DNA from: Caprimulgus europaeus
Taxonomy: Eukaryota; Chordata; Aves; Caprimulgiformes; Caprimulgidae
Assembly: GCA_907165065.1 (NCBI GenBank)
Contig: OU015525.1
Location: 46,921,037 to 46,985,036, forward strand
DNA length: 64,000 nt
Direction: 5' to 3'
This document shows positions 1 to 13,274 of this stretch, in pieces. The notes below the pieces were generated by a model. It did not search any database and was not told the DNA's origin. It saw only the letters and a program-made list of their open reading frames with translations. The translations under genes were made by a program, and so were the position numbers. Position 1 is the first letter of the stretch. Each line of letters starts with the position of its first letter.

Positions 1-1847
1 TTAGGTAGCACCTAAGTGCCTAAGGCATGAAATAGGTCAGCAGATTCATAGTAAGCTGGGTTCAACCTGTGGCTCACAGGCTTTGTAGAAAGGTATGTTC
101 TTCTGAGACCTGGACATATAAGAGAAGGTAATATTTTCCCAGCATTCACCAGGGGATCATCCAGTGTTTGGACTAGGCTTGAGTGCTGGTTCTTACAGGT
201 ACTTTGACAGCAACACATACTGTTTTCCTGGCAGGACAAGCAGAACTAGGAAACTCACCCTCACACACACCCACCCTTGAATTTCACTAGCAAATTGAGT
301 AGGAAGGAAAAGCACATTTACCTTAAAGGTGACTATGTTTCCATTAACTGCTTTTAAAAATGTACATTCATATAGTAATCTGAATGTGGTAAGCTCCTGG
401 CACAGGAAAATGATAAATAAAACAGCATAAACTCTACAAAAGCTGATTAGCACACTTCTGTGTCTTTCATACTTATATGGAAATTCCGTGACAGCAAAGT
501 ATTACTCAGCTACTTCAGAGACTGAGCAAAATTAAAGCACAGAAAACAGTCTAATTCAGGTCTGATATTGCAAATAAGGGACTAAATGTAACCTTGTGTT
601 GGAAAAACAATGTATTTTTCAATATGTTGTAAGATACAGGAGCATAACCATAGCATTGGAAGCTATGGACATAGAAATGAAAAGGTGAGGCCTGGAGCAG
701 TCTGCACCGGGGGGGGGGGGGGGGGGGGGGGTGGGCATTGCAAATGCACAGGCTGCTCTCTTTAAAACATGAGTAAAAAAGATTTTTGTGAATTGGAAAG
801 AACACATCAAAGAGAGAGATCAGCTAACTCCTGGGTAAATGTGCCACTGTTGAAGTAGGTCTGAAACACTTCAACATCTTTGTCAAGTTTTCAGAACTTC
901 TCTATTTTTAGAGCTGGGACAGCTTAACTTGCTGTGGGTCAACCCATTACTCTTTCTTCCCTCAACTGTCTTAAAACCTCATTCTGCATTTATTCTCACT
1001 AGTGACAGCTGTGAAAAAGGTTTTTTAACCATATGCTGATCCTGTGAAAATAATGATATTGATTTCAACTGAAGTTTCCTCTGAAATAACTTCTCAGGGA
1101 TAGGATGGAGTTTCTTCTCAGAGTGAATGCAGTAATGTTTGGACTAGTTACTTCAGTGGATGCTTTCCAGGCATATGCTATTGACTCCTGAACAGCTCTC
1201 ACACTAAAGAAACATATACAAAAAATGTTAATTTTGTATTACCCTTTAAACTGGAAAGACCTTTTGTAACAAAGGAAGCTAGGAAAGAGGTTCTGGAAGA
1301 TCTATTAAAAACTATTTAGCAATTTGTTTATTCCTTTCTGAGCATGTGTTTTGGTAAAGACTGAAGAAAAGAAGAAAACATAAATCTGCAAAACAGGAAC
1401 AGAAGTGTTGTATGTTGTATTTTCTTTTATTCTTAATATGGACAAAACCCATCTTAAGTGTGCATTTGCCATTAGGGTAGAATGAAACAGTGGGAGGAGA
1501 GAAAGGGTTAAAATAAATGGATGTCAGGGTACAGCCTTTAGGGTTTATCTGCATTACCATGAAATAGAAAAGAAGTAAGAACTCTCTGCTTGGTTTAATT
1601 TTGTTTTATAGAAACCTGCTGATCATGTGAGATATTGGTAGGTATAAAGGAGGTAGAGCAAAGATGGTGGTTTGTTTAAAGTGAAGGAAAATTATGCAGA
1701 GCTAAACTTCTCAAAGAGTGTTGCTTTTTTAATACCTCATTCTTTTTTTCTGAGTTTCTGACTCAAAGGAGAAATACAAAAGGCGGCCTTTGCATATAAT
1801 AAATGCTTTAGAGATATTTGGAGTAAATACTTTATTTTTAAAAATTA
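1..1847. other. AT-rich noncoding DNA
   Basis: No gene, RNA or clear interspersed repeat is recognised here apart from the G-run annotated separately. All reading frames are short and have no recognisable protein content. The first ~25 bases (CCTAAG/CTTAGG-like words) faintly recall the ends of old sauropsid repeats, but they are too short to call. Confidence 0.6.
709..731 (+). repeat. 23-base G homopolymer
   Basis: An uninterrupted run of 23 G, followed by TGGG. Read from the other strand it is a poly-C tract, which produces meaningless proline-rich frames. It could form G-quadruplexes, and its true length in the genome is uncertain because such runs are hard to sequence. Confidence 0.95.
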
Positions 1848-2052
1848 TTAGTTCAGATCAGGGTTTTCTTGTTTAGTAAAGACAGAACTTGATTTTTGTT
1901 TCTTTGACACTGGGATACTGAACTTCAAATCCTCCCTTTCTTGCAAAATGGCAGCAAGTATATAAAAAAATGTTTCCACAGTTCTGGAAAGTAAACCATC
2001 AGGTGGCATTTGGTCAGTCTTCCCTGTCAAAGTGGCATAAATTACTTCAGTA
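1848..2052 (-). other. candidate coding exon, unidentified (weak)
   Basis: The minus-strand frame is open for about 105 codons, from a stop at 2163-2165 to a stop at 1848-1850, which is unusual in such AT-rich sequence. At 2053-2054 (minus strand) an AG follows a long pyrimidine tract ending in CTGTCTCAATCAG, a good splice-acceptor shape. The exon would begin at 2052 with one base completing a split codon. It would encode about 67 residues of mixed, charged composition, with a hydrophobic run (TFFYILAAIL) and then an acidic/basic stretch. No strong splice donor (GTRAGT) lies inside the frame, so if real it would be a terminal exon; an AATAAA occurs shortly after the stop on the minus strand. 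I do not recognise the protein. Chance is still the most likely explanation. Confidence 0.18.
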
Positions 2053-2162
2053 CTGATTGAGACAGAGTGAAAGAGAGAACAAGAATGGCTTAATGGGTTT
2101 GGAATGCCTCTAGCGCTTTGTAGGTGCTGAAGTGAAGTAATTAAATTATTGGCTGAATAAAT

Positions 2163-5100
2163 TTACCCATGTTCAGTGAAAATATAACTATGTTATCACA
2201 TATTTATTTTTTTTTAAAGAAGGGTGATCATGTTCCCGAAAGATTTCAATGTCCACTGGAAGTCCATAGGTTATTAGAAATTAAGAGCATATATATGACT
2301 TCTCTGCATAGCTACACGTTTCTTGTTTCCTTGCTTTCCTTATGTGACTTTTTTTTAAATGCTACTTTTCAGTAATTGCAAATACACTCCTTTTGTCTGA
2401 ATTAAGAGAGATTTTATTTATTTATAGCTGAATTTCTCAGCTAGACATGTAACTGAAGACATATTGTGATAATTGTTTGCCAGCTAACTGGACAATAATC
2501 AATTTCCACATAAGCTTGTGGAAAAACAATAACCATGCCAGTGTGATTACACAGTGTATTTTGCGTGCAGTACAGATTAAACTAATATGGGCTTTCAGAA
2601 GGGTTCTGGTTATTCAGGCAACCTACAGACTACTCACATTATCAGCACCTTTATTTTCTCCATGTTGCATATTTCAGTATGTCAAGCATCTGAACATCAG
2701 CGTCATTACATTGAAGTAAAAATGACAGGGCATGTTACAAAGCAGATTAATAAAAGGATCTTTTGAACTAAGTTTGCTCATGGTCTTTCTACCTGCTTTG
2801 TTTTCCCTATTTTAAAATAAAAGGCTACCAAGCTAAAAGTTTACAGTTTTACAGATGTATTTGAAAACAACAACAACAAAAAGAGGTTAAAACATTGCAA
2901 ATCTGATAGGTAATCCTTTTTCACGTTTTTAGATTAAAGTAAAACTTCTAATAAAATATTAATAAACAAGTTCTGTAAGAAGCATAAGTCAAGTACTGAA
3001 TGGGTTTCATAAATGAACAAAAAGTTTGCATATTATATAATCCATACTGATAATCCCCATCCCTATAATGGATCCAGCTGATCTAGCAGATTTTCAGTAG
3101 ATTCAAATACCAATCTTTAAGAAGCTAGAACTGAATCAATATGCATGTTACACATAAACTGACAAAGATGAATTAAGCTGTTTTATCTAGCATAGCCTTC
3201 TCTGGATTATTCATACATTACTTTCAACATATCTCATGCAGTAAGAATGATCCAAGTTTTCTTTACCATTGTGCCTGTCATCCTGTCATATTTTAATGTC
3301 AACACTGTGTTTATTAGGGACATTTTGCCCAGGAGGGGTTTCATTTTTGCCTTTCAGTCAGTGAAGAGAGAAAATATCACTGTGTCCCTGTGTTTTTGCA
3401 TAGCATCATGCCAACATAGCAAGTTGGTGACTAACTGCGCTGTCATAATAAGCATCAAGGATTTATAAAATGTATTTTGTTGGAGCTCCTGACTCTGTTT
3501 TTTTTCCATTGTTTAATGACTTTTCTATTCCCACACTATGTCATATAGTGCAACTAAAAGTCTGCAAGCAAAGGGTGGGCTGAATGAATCACCAAATTAT
3601 TATGGTAACCAAAAGTTCATGAAAAATTATATTCCATTAAGGAAGGAGGGAAAAAATAAACAAAACATCAGAGAAGCAAACCAGTGAGCTGACATGGTGG
3701 TCATGACATATCCAGTTAGAAGCTCCAGATCAACAGTACACGCTCTGCAAAAGCACACTAATAATTACTGAAAAAGTGAGTCAGAAATTGTAGCCTTGAG
3801 TCCATTTGCTGAGACATAACTTATTGAGCAAGATCTTTAGGTATGGTCACCATATTATTGGTATAATCAATTTTTCTTCCCTAGCACTTTGACATAGTTG
3901 GAATTGTAGCTTTTCACCAAAGTGGTTTCCTTTTTAAGTGTGAATATTCCCAAAGATGAGGGCAAAACATAAAGAATGAAAAATGCATATGTAACACATA
4001 AAGCTATAAGGTAGTTTGCAGAGGTATGGAACGGATATATGCTTATATCTTTTGTATACCTTGGAGAGGATGTTTTCCAGGATGCTATTTACATCTAGGT
4101 TGAGTCTGGGGATAAAATATTTGCATAATAATTTTATGAAATTGAATCCATAGGCAGCAGAACTCCACAGAGTTGTTCATCCTAATAAAAATAAACTAGT
4201 TTCTGTAAGTTTGGGTCCTTTACTCTTTAAAATTTGTTCTATATGCTTGACTGTAAGCTCTAGCAAAAATATGAAACACCTTTTCTTGTGTCTTTTAGCA
4301 AATTTTGGATATAGCAACTTTTTCAACTTTTTGGTATTTTATCAACTTTGATAATATACAATCATGCATAGAAGCTAACTGGTTTGAGCATAAATCCCTC
4401 ATCTTCCCAAGGATGGAAGAAGGACTTAAATTTAAACAAAGAAAAAAATCATGATGCGTTCAGCCACATGGAAAAAAGTTCAGAGCCAAGCTATGAAGAG
4501 TGGAAGGAGCCCATCTTTGAATGATTCATTCAGTCAGTTATTTGGAGGAACATCTTTAAGTCACTCTATATTCCTAAAAAAGGACATAAGGAGAATTTAA
4601 GCACCAAAATTCAATACTGTAACTTCAGTACCTTCCTTTCGGTACCTGGCAATCAGGCTGGACATTAATAATTTAACTCTGCAAAAGGTCTTTTCTTTGT
4701 CTCTAGGGACTAAACTGACACACACTGTGAACACTAATGAAGAAATCAGATTATGATATTTATTTACAGTAATGCTGGTGACAAGAAAATAAGATAAAAT
4801 TAAAATTAAAAAAAAAAATAGACTAGGCTTGAAAACAAATTAAGTTATGGAGACGTCAGAGCTCCCTGGGGAGAATGGCTGAGAATTAAGAACCTTTCAT
4901 AAGAAATAAAATTTAAAAAATGCTAATGACTGTCATGTAGATTTGTGGGTGAATGGCATATTGTTCTTCGCATTCTTTCATGTGAAATGTTGCTGACTTT
5001 TCAAGCAAACTGTAGGAATTTCTTAAGCAGGCTTCCAGCTAACCAAAATCAAGTAGCCACAGAACAGGAAAAAATAAGCAGTAAAGTTGGTATATTCGAA

Positions 5101-6600
5101 TCTAACATTAAGATTCAATAATAATCCTTCACTCCTTGAGTGTGCATCTATTTTAATAAGTATTTCAATGCAATATAATTAATTTATTAGTAGCAATTAA
5201 TGTAGTGGTAACAATATCCTTGAACAAGAGCTGTAACTCAGGAAGTCATGTTTAATAAAAAAACTACTGTGCTTCTAGTGACTCCTGCATAATGGGAGAC
5301 TGAATATTCAAATATCTGAAAGTCAATATGAAATGAAAATATCTTAATCAGGATCTAGAACAGAACTTATTATGCACCAAGTATTCTGTATTATAAAGAG
5401 GTGCTATAGTATATGCACAGTATAAGCTGATGAGAGCATTTATTCGGTCTTTGATTTATTTATTTTTTAATTCTAATAAACCACTTGCAGGCATACACAG
5501 ACCCTTTGTCTTCTTTGTGAAAATCTGACACAGCCTGGAAAAGCAAGTTCAATGTTCATTAGAGAAATACCACCCAGAGGGTCTTTTCCAAAAGCTTTGT
5601 GTATTCCAGATGGAAAGAGAAGTCTGAATGTTTTCCATAGCCTTGCACTTCAATTCTAATGCACTGTCATTACCAATATTGCAGAAAGCAAAGTGATACT
5701 TCTTATTGTACTGCCTTGTAGACCAGTGCCACTAGGGAAATTTCACAACCTGCTTCATAGGCAACTGTCCTATTTTAGACGTAGGTATATCATAAAGAAC
5801 TTTATATCTGACAGGTTTTCTTGGAATGCAATACTTTCTAACCAGGTGAGAGTTTCCTTTTATTCCACAATATACAATAAAGTGTATCCCCTATTTACCA
5901 CTGGTCCATTTATAATTTAATACCATCTTTACTCTGAGTTTTAAAAATCACATAGATTCTTCTCAGGGTGTTAGTCTTTAGTAGCTATTTTCTTTTTACC
6001 TTAAAACCTGCACAATTAACTTCTGTCACCTTAAAAGCCTTTCACACAACACATTGCTCCAGTTGTTGAAGCATATGTAATTACATCCAACAGAACCTGT
6101 ACTGAGGCAAGCTGATTTCATGCAATTTTTATAACACCTTTTTTCATTATTTAAGCTGAGTGAAATCTTTAAGACAGTGTGATTAAACTGAAATTGGAAC
6201 TATTAAAGGTCCAGTATTTTGATAAAAGCCAGACTCTTGCCATCTTCATGACAAGAATAATTTTTTTATTTATTTCTTGTAAGCAGGAAAAAGTTCAATC
6301 CACTTGGCACACATATTGGCTACATACTAAGACTGTCATCATTATGATTTTTCATGAGTCCACATTAGGGTTTATTAGTACATTATGGCTTGGAGCTTAA
6401 TTCAGTGGAAACAGAGATGGTGATTAATATGACATTACAAGTCTGTCCAAAAATCTTTTCTGACTCTGCTAGAGAAAATCTGTAAAAAACAGGAGAAGTC
6501 AGGGAAATGTTATGCAAACAATTCCAGTGAGGTGTTTCCTCAGTCTTAAGAACTCATAATTGCCACTACAGAATACACGGATAAATGTTGTAAACTGATT
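2163..6600. other. AT-rich noncoding DNA
   Basis: No supported gene or repeat family. Only short low-complexity tracts occur, such as a (CAA)n-like run near 2866-2883 and an A-run near 4810. The 60-80 codon plus-strand frames at 2169, 2477, 3247, 5693 and 6179 show no recognisable protein content. Confidence 0.6.
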
Positions 6601-6699
6601 ACTAAAGCTTGCTGGGGTGGGAATTTCTGCTTCATGGGACATTCCAGATTGGAGGAGAACAAAACACCAACACTGCAGTCTCCTGCTTTGCAGAACAAA

Positions 6700-6990
6700 C
6701 TATTTTGGGCCCATAACATCACCAATGATCAGGCAAACTGGGCAGCCTGCCCGACAGCCAGAGAGCTGGGCAGCAGGTAAATCATCAAGCAGACAAGAGG
6801 AGGGCTAGGCAAACAGCCAGCCAGGCAGCTTGCAAGTCCATCTGCCAGTCAGGCAGCCAAAAAGCTGGCAAGCTAAAGTGCTGGTTGTCTCCCTGGCTGC
6901 TCAGCGGGACAGGCTGGGAACTGGTCAGCCAAGCAAGCCACCTACTTGCTAGGGCAACAAGCAGGATAGCCCTGCTGCCTGCTGCTTTCT
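6700..6990. repeat. decayed CAG/GGCAG-rich minisatellite-like block
   Basis: This patch is noticeably more GC-rich than its surroundings. It is built from imperfect repeats of words such as CAGCCAG, GGCAGC and GCAAGC, for example CAGCCAGCCAGGCAGC near 6810 and CCAGTCAGGCAGCC near 6845. The period is irregular, so the original unit cannot be fixed by eye. No protein is supported; the 63-codon frame across 6617-6808 is repeat-derived. An old tandem repeat is the simplest reading. Confidence 0.5.
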
Positions 6991-7784
6991 GTCAGTGGTC
7001 ATGAAGGAATGCATGTATTCTTGTGGAAAGTGCCAATTCTAGTCTCCTGATATCCAGCTATTCCAGGAGAATACATTTAACCAGCTCTACTTCTTACAAG
7101 AAATATATAAATTTAATGTACTGAATTACAGACAACTACAGTGAAAGACCTGTTTGTCTGCAGAAAGATTCAGGTGCAATTGAAAATTAAAATTAAGAAA
7201 TAAAATCTGCATGCTACCTGATTGCATTTAGCTCACTGCTCATATTTGTTTTTTCAAGGCATTCTGCTGTTGTGCATTTGCAGAAGTATGTCATGTTCAG
7301 CACCTTGCCACCTTCTGCCACTTGATTCCATATAGGATCAAAGAATTAAGTATTTTTCTGCCTTAGTTTCTGATTTAACTTTATCTGTTGCATGTTCTTG
7401 GAGTATATCTAGCTGTTCCTAGAATACAGGTAGATGGATGTCACACTGATGCTGAAAAAAAGCACTTGTGGTTGCTGCTTAGGAAAATGGTTATTCCATT
7501 TACTAAGGGCAAGACAGGCATGTGTCCTCCTTCTGCCTGAAGAATTTGAAACTTATACTAATTGATGGAAGAACACCCTAAGACAATGTTTGAAAGAAGT
7601 AGGTAGTGAAAAACTTTGCCTGACTAGAGGTAATGACACTGTGGAGCAAATTATTCAAGACCAGAGAGAGAGGACATGGAAAGATTATGGCTTTCATCTC
7701 TGCTGTGAGGCCGGCACTCTGATTCTTATTTCAGGGCTCTTTCTGTATGTTATTGTAAGGGGACTCTGCATAAAAATGAAGAAT

Positions 7785-7860
7785 GTGGCAAGAACAGGGG
7801 GTTGGAATTCCCATCTGCCTATTTGCAGATAAATACCCTCACCACTGGACATATCTAACT
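7785..7860 (-). mobile_element. tRNA-derived SINE head, ancient, fragment
   Basis: Read on the minus strand, the segment has a tRNA-like A-box region (TCCAGTGGTGAGGGT, 7835-7850) followed about 30 bases later by a degenerate B-box (GGAATTCCAACC, 7800-7811). This spacing and the GTGGT-GAGGGT word are typical of tRNA-derived SINE heads in amniotes. The sequence is too decayed to act as a tRNA gene. The upstream plus-strand DNA (about 7620-7785) may belong to the same old element, but this cannot be shown by eye. Confidence 0.4.
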
Positions 7861-10800
7861 ATTCATATTTACTTTTTTCCCCTGAAATGTTTTATTTCTC
7901 TTAAGTGCCCCAGCTTCAGCAGTTGAGGTAAAAGTACTGCTCCATCCACTGTGTTTTACAGCCTTGGGCAAGGACACTGCCTCCAATCACTAATGTGGGT
8001 TTTAACACCAACCTCTCACATAGATAATCTGTTCACATAAAAGTTGGCCAATGCTGTCCCTGCTTGGTGTGCCTTAAAAGACTGATTTCCTTCCAAAATA
8101 GAAAGTCAGTGGGCTCGAGTTCAGGAGAGGACTCCTGTGCCCTGAGTAAAAGGCCTCAGCTCCAGAAGGCAGCAGTCCTGGAGACACATCTGGGGCCACC
8201 TGATTAATCCTTTGAATTCGTTCATGCAGTGGTCCCAATCTCTAGGACTCAGTTTATGATGCCCTTTCCTCACTTCCCAAATCATCTCCATGTTACTCTT
8301 AGGGCTGTATGCCAAGGTCAAGATGACATAACAGCAGTACGTCCCCCGTTTTGGAATTTCTTTTGTGTGTTTAAGCATGTGTGTGTATATATATGTGTGG
8401 GGAAGGACCAAGGTCATACAAAAGATCATATTTGGGACAATGAGAAAAACACTGTAGCTGCTACAGAACCCTGGGTTTATTAGCACTGTTAATTAGTCTC
8501 ATATCAGCACCACTAAGACTCAATTCAGTAGCACACTGTGAAGATGCATGACCTAGGATATTGCTCATATTGCTATTTGCAGCATCTGTGATCTAGCTAT
8601 GTATTGACTAACCCAGACTGGATCCTGTAACTGCACAAAAAAGGCTCAGTATATTTTGAATTATACACAAGGTCAATACCAGGAATAAGTAGGATGAGGA
8701 AGGAGTAATCCTGCTGATTTTGACTTCAAATAGGAAGAGTATAAGAGTCAAGGAATTGACATGTAAAAGAAAGATTTGGGAAGACAAAAGAAGAGGAAAC
8801 AAGTAAGAAGTAAATAGAATAAAAGGAAAAAAGGAGGTTAAGGTTTTAAAAAGGAGAAAGTACAGGATACAAGGGAGTCATACATGATATTTTTCCTTTT
8901 TTTGTGACTGTTTGAGAAAGGAAGACAAGCAAATACTGTATAACATTACCAAACTGAGAATATAAGCAAGCTTATTATAAAACATTTAATAAACTGACAA
9001 TATATAATTTTAGAGTACTGTTAGAAAGCAATCCAAATACTGACTGCAGAAAGGATCAGAAGGCAGAAACTCAGGGTACAGAAGGCAGCTTTTGCAGGAA
9101 CTCAGAATGTAACTTCCTTCACACAGTGCTTAACAATAGTAATTTTTTGATAAACATGTTCATCCCAAGTGCTCATATCATATCCTTAGTCTTTTTTTGA
9201 TGGCTCAGCATACATCAACATACTACAACATCAAGGAATCATGCTCACTCTTTCAAAATAACACTTCTACTTTTTTGAAACTCTTGTTTTTTCTGAACTT
9301 TTTGTTTTTCTAATGGGTGATAAATATGAATATTTTCTGTTAAAAATATACACTGAAGTGTCAGAATACCATAAAGATTTCCCATGCTTTGAAGTGCTGG
9401 ACAATTAGTCACTAGCATTTTAGGAAGCACAGGTGTGAGTGTTTTTTTTTCCTTATTGCTGCCTGCTACCTAGCTGACTGCAGGGAGTGTAAGAGAGTTT
9501 TGGGACCTATCCTTGGACATAATGTTCTCAACTTGGCCAGCTTTAGCTGAACACATTATAACAATACTGCAAACTTTTATTAAAGTTGTAAGACAACAGC
9601 AATTGGAATGGAATCCTCCTTGTTTTGGAAGATGTAGTCTGAGGCAGCTCTGGGGTTCAGCAAGCCCATTCCTCTGTTTCATAGACCCCCAGAAGGCAGA
9701 AAGATTTTCCACAGCCTCTGTGACTTCTGTCTTATGACTTGCACATTTCTTATTACTCCACAAATGTGTCACCTGTCCTTCACTCTAGTGCTTTACTAGA
9801 AATGAAAGAGACAAAGGAATAGGCCAGGCCATACAGTGTCAAAGATAGTAACGAAGTTATCATGATAATGTTACTGAATAATTATGTGAGGTAATTTGTT
9901 TTTGGTTGCTTTATGTAACAACATATGTTGCCCATTGCTCCTTTGTAGCGCAAAGGGAGTTAATCTCAGTTCTCCTTCAGGGAAATTCCCTAACACAAAA
10001 ACAATTCCTGTCAATAGGAATATCAGGTAGCCAGCTCCTTCTCAGCAGCTCTGGCAGAGAAAGAGCTATAAGTCTGCTATACAGATAATCATTGTACTCA
10101 GTCCTACTAATATGTGACAGAAAAAGACATTATTGGCAGAAATAAACAAAGAACGTAAAGGGCTCAACTTGCACCTTCTCAAGGAATTTATTTGCATTTA
10201 TTCAGCTATATGAGGATTTTGAACATGAAGCCTATGGGCTATTGAAAGACTGGGATTTTTACAAGAGCTTGCAAAAAATCAAGCCTATTTATGAAAGCAT
10301 AGTCACACAAAGATCTTTGCCTCCACCGTGACATTTTTGCAATTCCACAGAATGAAAGAGAGTTAAATGTTCTAAACAACTCTTCGCAACACATTCACAA
10401 AGGTGATGCACAAGAGGTGGAATTCCTTTCCAAATGGTAATGAGTATGGTATGGAAACAGGTAAAACATGACTGAAAAAGTTGAGCACAGCCATAGAGTC
10501 AATATGTTTTTATAAATTCTCCTTCATTACAACAGTAGCAGTAGTGTAAGTACTTTTTAATTTAAAAGTTGCATTCATTTTAGTATTTATCTAGCCCTTT
10601 GTTGATGGCTTTCATAAGATTAAAGGAGCAAAATAGTGGCTATACTTTCCTTCTTTTGTGAGTTGAACATTTTACTGTTCACACAATTTTTCTTTCACTT
10701 AATTAAACATTTTCATCATTACAGACTTGTTTTTTTACCTCCTACCTTGTGGGAAGGAGGACGAAGAGAAGACTGAAGATAACACCTTTCTTCCTCTTTG

Positions 10801-11184
10801 AGCAATAGCTCTGATGTTAGATATTGTAACACTCAAGCAGGATGTAATATTGATCTTTTACTGTTATTTGGGGCAAACATAATTATAGCTCTCTTTTGTT
10901 TGCATTGCTCAGTAACATTACAGGGTCTGACAGCTGTATGAGCATCTCACAAGGAAAAAATAAACTTGTAAGAAGATTGTTCAGATCAAGTTTTGGGAAG
11001 CATATGCATTTTTTATATCTTACTTTGTACTTCAGCTAAACTCACTAGGCAAATTCACATCACAGCTTACTTACAAATGAGTAATATTCTACTTACATAT
11101 ACCACATCAGGATATAAATTGTAATCTCCTGCTGAAATTTGAAAACAAATGGAGGAACTATTTATAAAATAGGTAAGATGCTCA
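7861..11184. other. AT-rich noncoding DNA
   Basis: Nothing gene-like is supported. Three AAGGTCA half-sites occur (about 8313, 8410 and 8668), with no regular spacing. A mixed TG/TA microsatellite is annotated separately. Confidence 0.55.
8378..8399 (+). repeat. (TG)n/(TA)n microsatellite
   Basis: Alternating purine-pyrimidine run of TG repeats, then TA repeats, then TG repeats. It is short and has no function that can be inferred. Confidence 0.8.
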
Positions 11185-11395
11185 GAAGGCTGGAAACGGG
11201 AGTCTTGGGGTCTAATCCTCTCTGTCACTGTCTTATTTCATGACCCTGAGAAAGTCACTTCATCTTCAGCCCTATTTTCTTTGTGGTCCTTTGTTTTCTC
11301 TACCTAGTTAGGCCATAAACCTCTAGGATAGAGACTGTGTCCCTTTATCTCTGAGAGGTATCTGGTAATGTAGTGGTTGGAGAGTCTTAAGTCAC
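11185..11395 (+). mobile_element. MIR-like SINE relic
   Basis: A degenerate B-box (GGGTCTAATCC, 11208-11218) is followed by TGACCCTGAGAAAGTCACTT (11241-11260). That closely matches the conserved MIR-family core in which a TGACC word is followed by a GTCACTT word. Downstream, ATAGAGACTGTGTCCC (about 11329-11344) resembles the 3' part of related old amniote SINEs. No intact promoter or tail survives, so it is an inert ancient insertion. Confidence 0.5.
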
Positions 11396-13274
11396 ATATC
11401 AATATGCATATAACTAATAGATAATTCTGCCAATACAAAATATTCTGTATTGGGAAAGTTTATAATAATTCATGTGAGGACTCTGACTTTAAATGATGCA
11501 CTTCAGAAACCTGGGGATGAAACCACAACAAGAATAAGGCAGAGAGTTTGAACCATGGAGGATTCCGTATACCATATGTTAATACTTGCAATAGATATGC
11601 TCTTCTTCTTAGAGTGGATTGCACTGGTTTTAATTCTCTTTAAAGCTGGTATACAGTGGAAAGGGAGTATTTTTTTCTACCAAAGAGAGAACTGATGATG
11701 ATAACTTCAATGTTAAGGTCTTGGTCTCAGCCCAACAGTGAAATACAGACTTAAATCAATGTCAATACATATATAATTCACTGGTTTGAAAAGAACTGTT
11801 AGTGTTTCTAGAAAGTTAAGCATGGTTGCCTTATGTTTCCTCACTTGGTGTTGAGTGAATCCAACATATTTGAATGATTTGTTTACCCTAAAATTTTCTG
11901 TAGAGTTTGGTGTCACAGCCACTGAAGGTCAGAAAACCTGCCTGGACTATTAGTTCCGCCTTTGGAAGGTGGCTATTAATAAAGATTTGTGTGTGAATTT
12001 CAGCTTTACAGACAAAACAAAAAACTGACTGTTGGGTATTAGCAACAAGGTTTCCATAGTTATTTTCCCAAGCATTTTACCAAATATATATTATTTTTTA
12101 TATTTTAACAAGTTGTATATTATTTTTTTATATTTTAACAAGTTATTTTACAGCCTTGTCCTATTTACGTAGAAACTGAACTGAAGAGAAAAATCAAATT
12201 TGATTTGTTTATCTTTTTTACATGCAATCTATGAACATAGTCCTGTAGCACTTGCTTCCTGATTCACAGTTCACAGGTTAGAGGACTGAACCTTCAGGTA
12301 ATAATTCAAGGTTTGGGAGGTGGCAGAGTTGTTGATATAAGCACGTTAGAAATGTAAAGGCTGCTGCACAAAGAAGTAAGAGTTGAAGAGTTAGGAGCCA
12401 TTATGGTCTTGCTTGAATCCAGTTAGAAAACATCTGAAATGTGAGCAACCTTACAAATGGTGAAGAAATGAAATAAATCTAAAATCTTTCAATTAATATT
12501 GATAATATAATGCTCAAGACTCTTGACAAGACAAGGTATCTTGGGGTAACTAGCAATAAGTCTTTATTATATGACAAGGACTCCATTGACTTGATGGCTT
12601 CACTGGATTTGAAATGGACCTATGAAAACATAATGAATGAGCCTTAGATTTTCCAGAAAGAAAAATTATTTTACCAGTCATAGAACCCAGCTCTTTTTCT
12701 TATGGTTGCATATACAGTGCTTCAAATAGCTTATTGACTAACCTTGAGAGAATATAATAAAAACCATTTCATCTCATACTGAATTATAATCATACTGGCT
12801 CACTCCAGCACCATATTAAACAAATGAGCCATCATAGGAGACATCAAAGTTCAAATCAACAGCTTTTTTTTTCCCTGAGAAAAATTTTAAAGTATAATGG
12901 CTCGCTTGTACTTAAAGATGTATTGCAGAGACTAGAAGAAATCAAAACGTGATTTAAGAAGACCCAATTCCTGTGTTAAAGTACTTCGGATAAAAGCAGT
13001 AGGGAAATAGAGCAAAAGATTGTGCATTTATAGAAGTATTGCAACAGCATGAAGAGATATCTGTCAATGTGGCAAGGCAAGGCAAAATAAGAAAGACCCA
13101 GATGAAATAGAAGAAGGTAGACATTTGTTTTTTTTAACCCTTTCAGTGTGCTTTTTCATGTGTTTCTTGAGCCATAACTTATATAACTTTTCTTGCCTTT
13201 TTTGTGCCTCTTTAATTTGATTTGGATTTTAGCTTGCTTTCTATTTTCTTTATCAATCCATTAGAACACTTTAT
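11396..13274. other. AT-rich noncoding DNA
   Basis: Contains only the 29-bp tandem duplication near 12.1 kb. No gene or recognisable element otherwise. Confidence 0.55.
12087..12145 (+). repeat. two-copy tandem duplication, ~29-30 bp unit
   Basis: Two adjacent copies (12087-12115 and 12116-12145) of an AT-rich unit ending in TATTTTAACAAGTT. They differ by one T in a T-run and a terminal base. This is a recent local slippage-type duplication. Confidence 0.85.

Noticed and set aside
551..810. Proline-run proteins near 0.7 kb
   Set aside because: The proline string is just the poly-G/poly-C tract translated.
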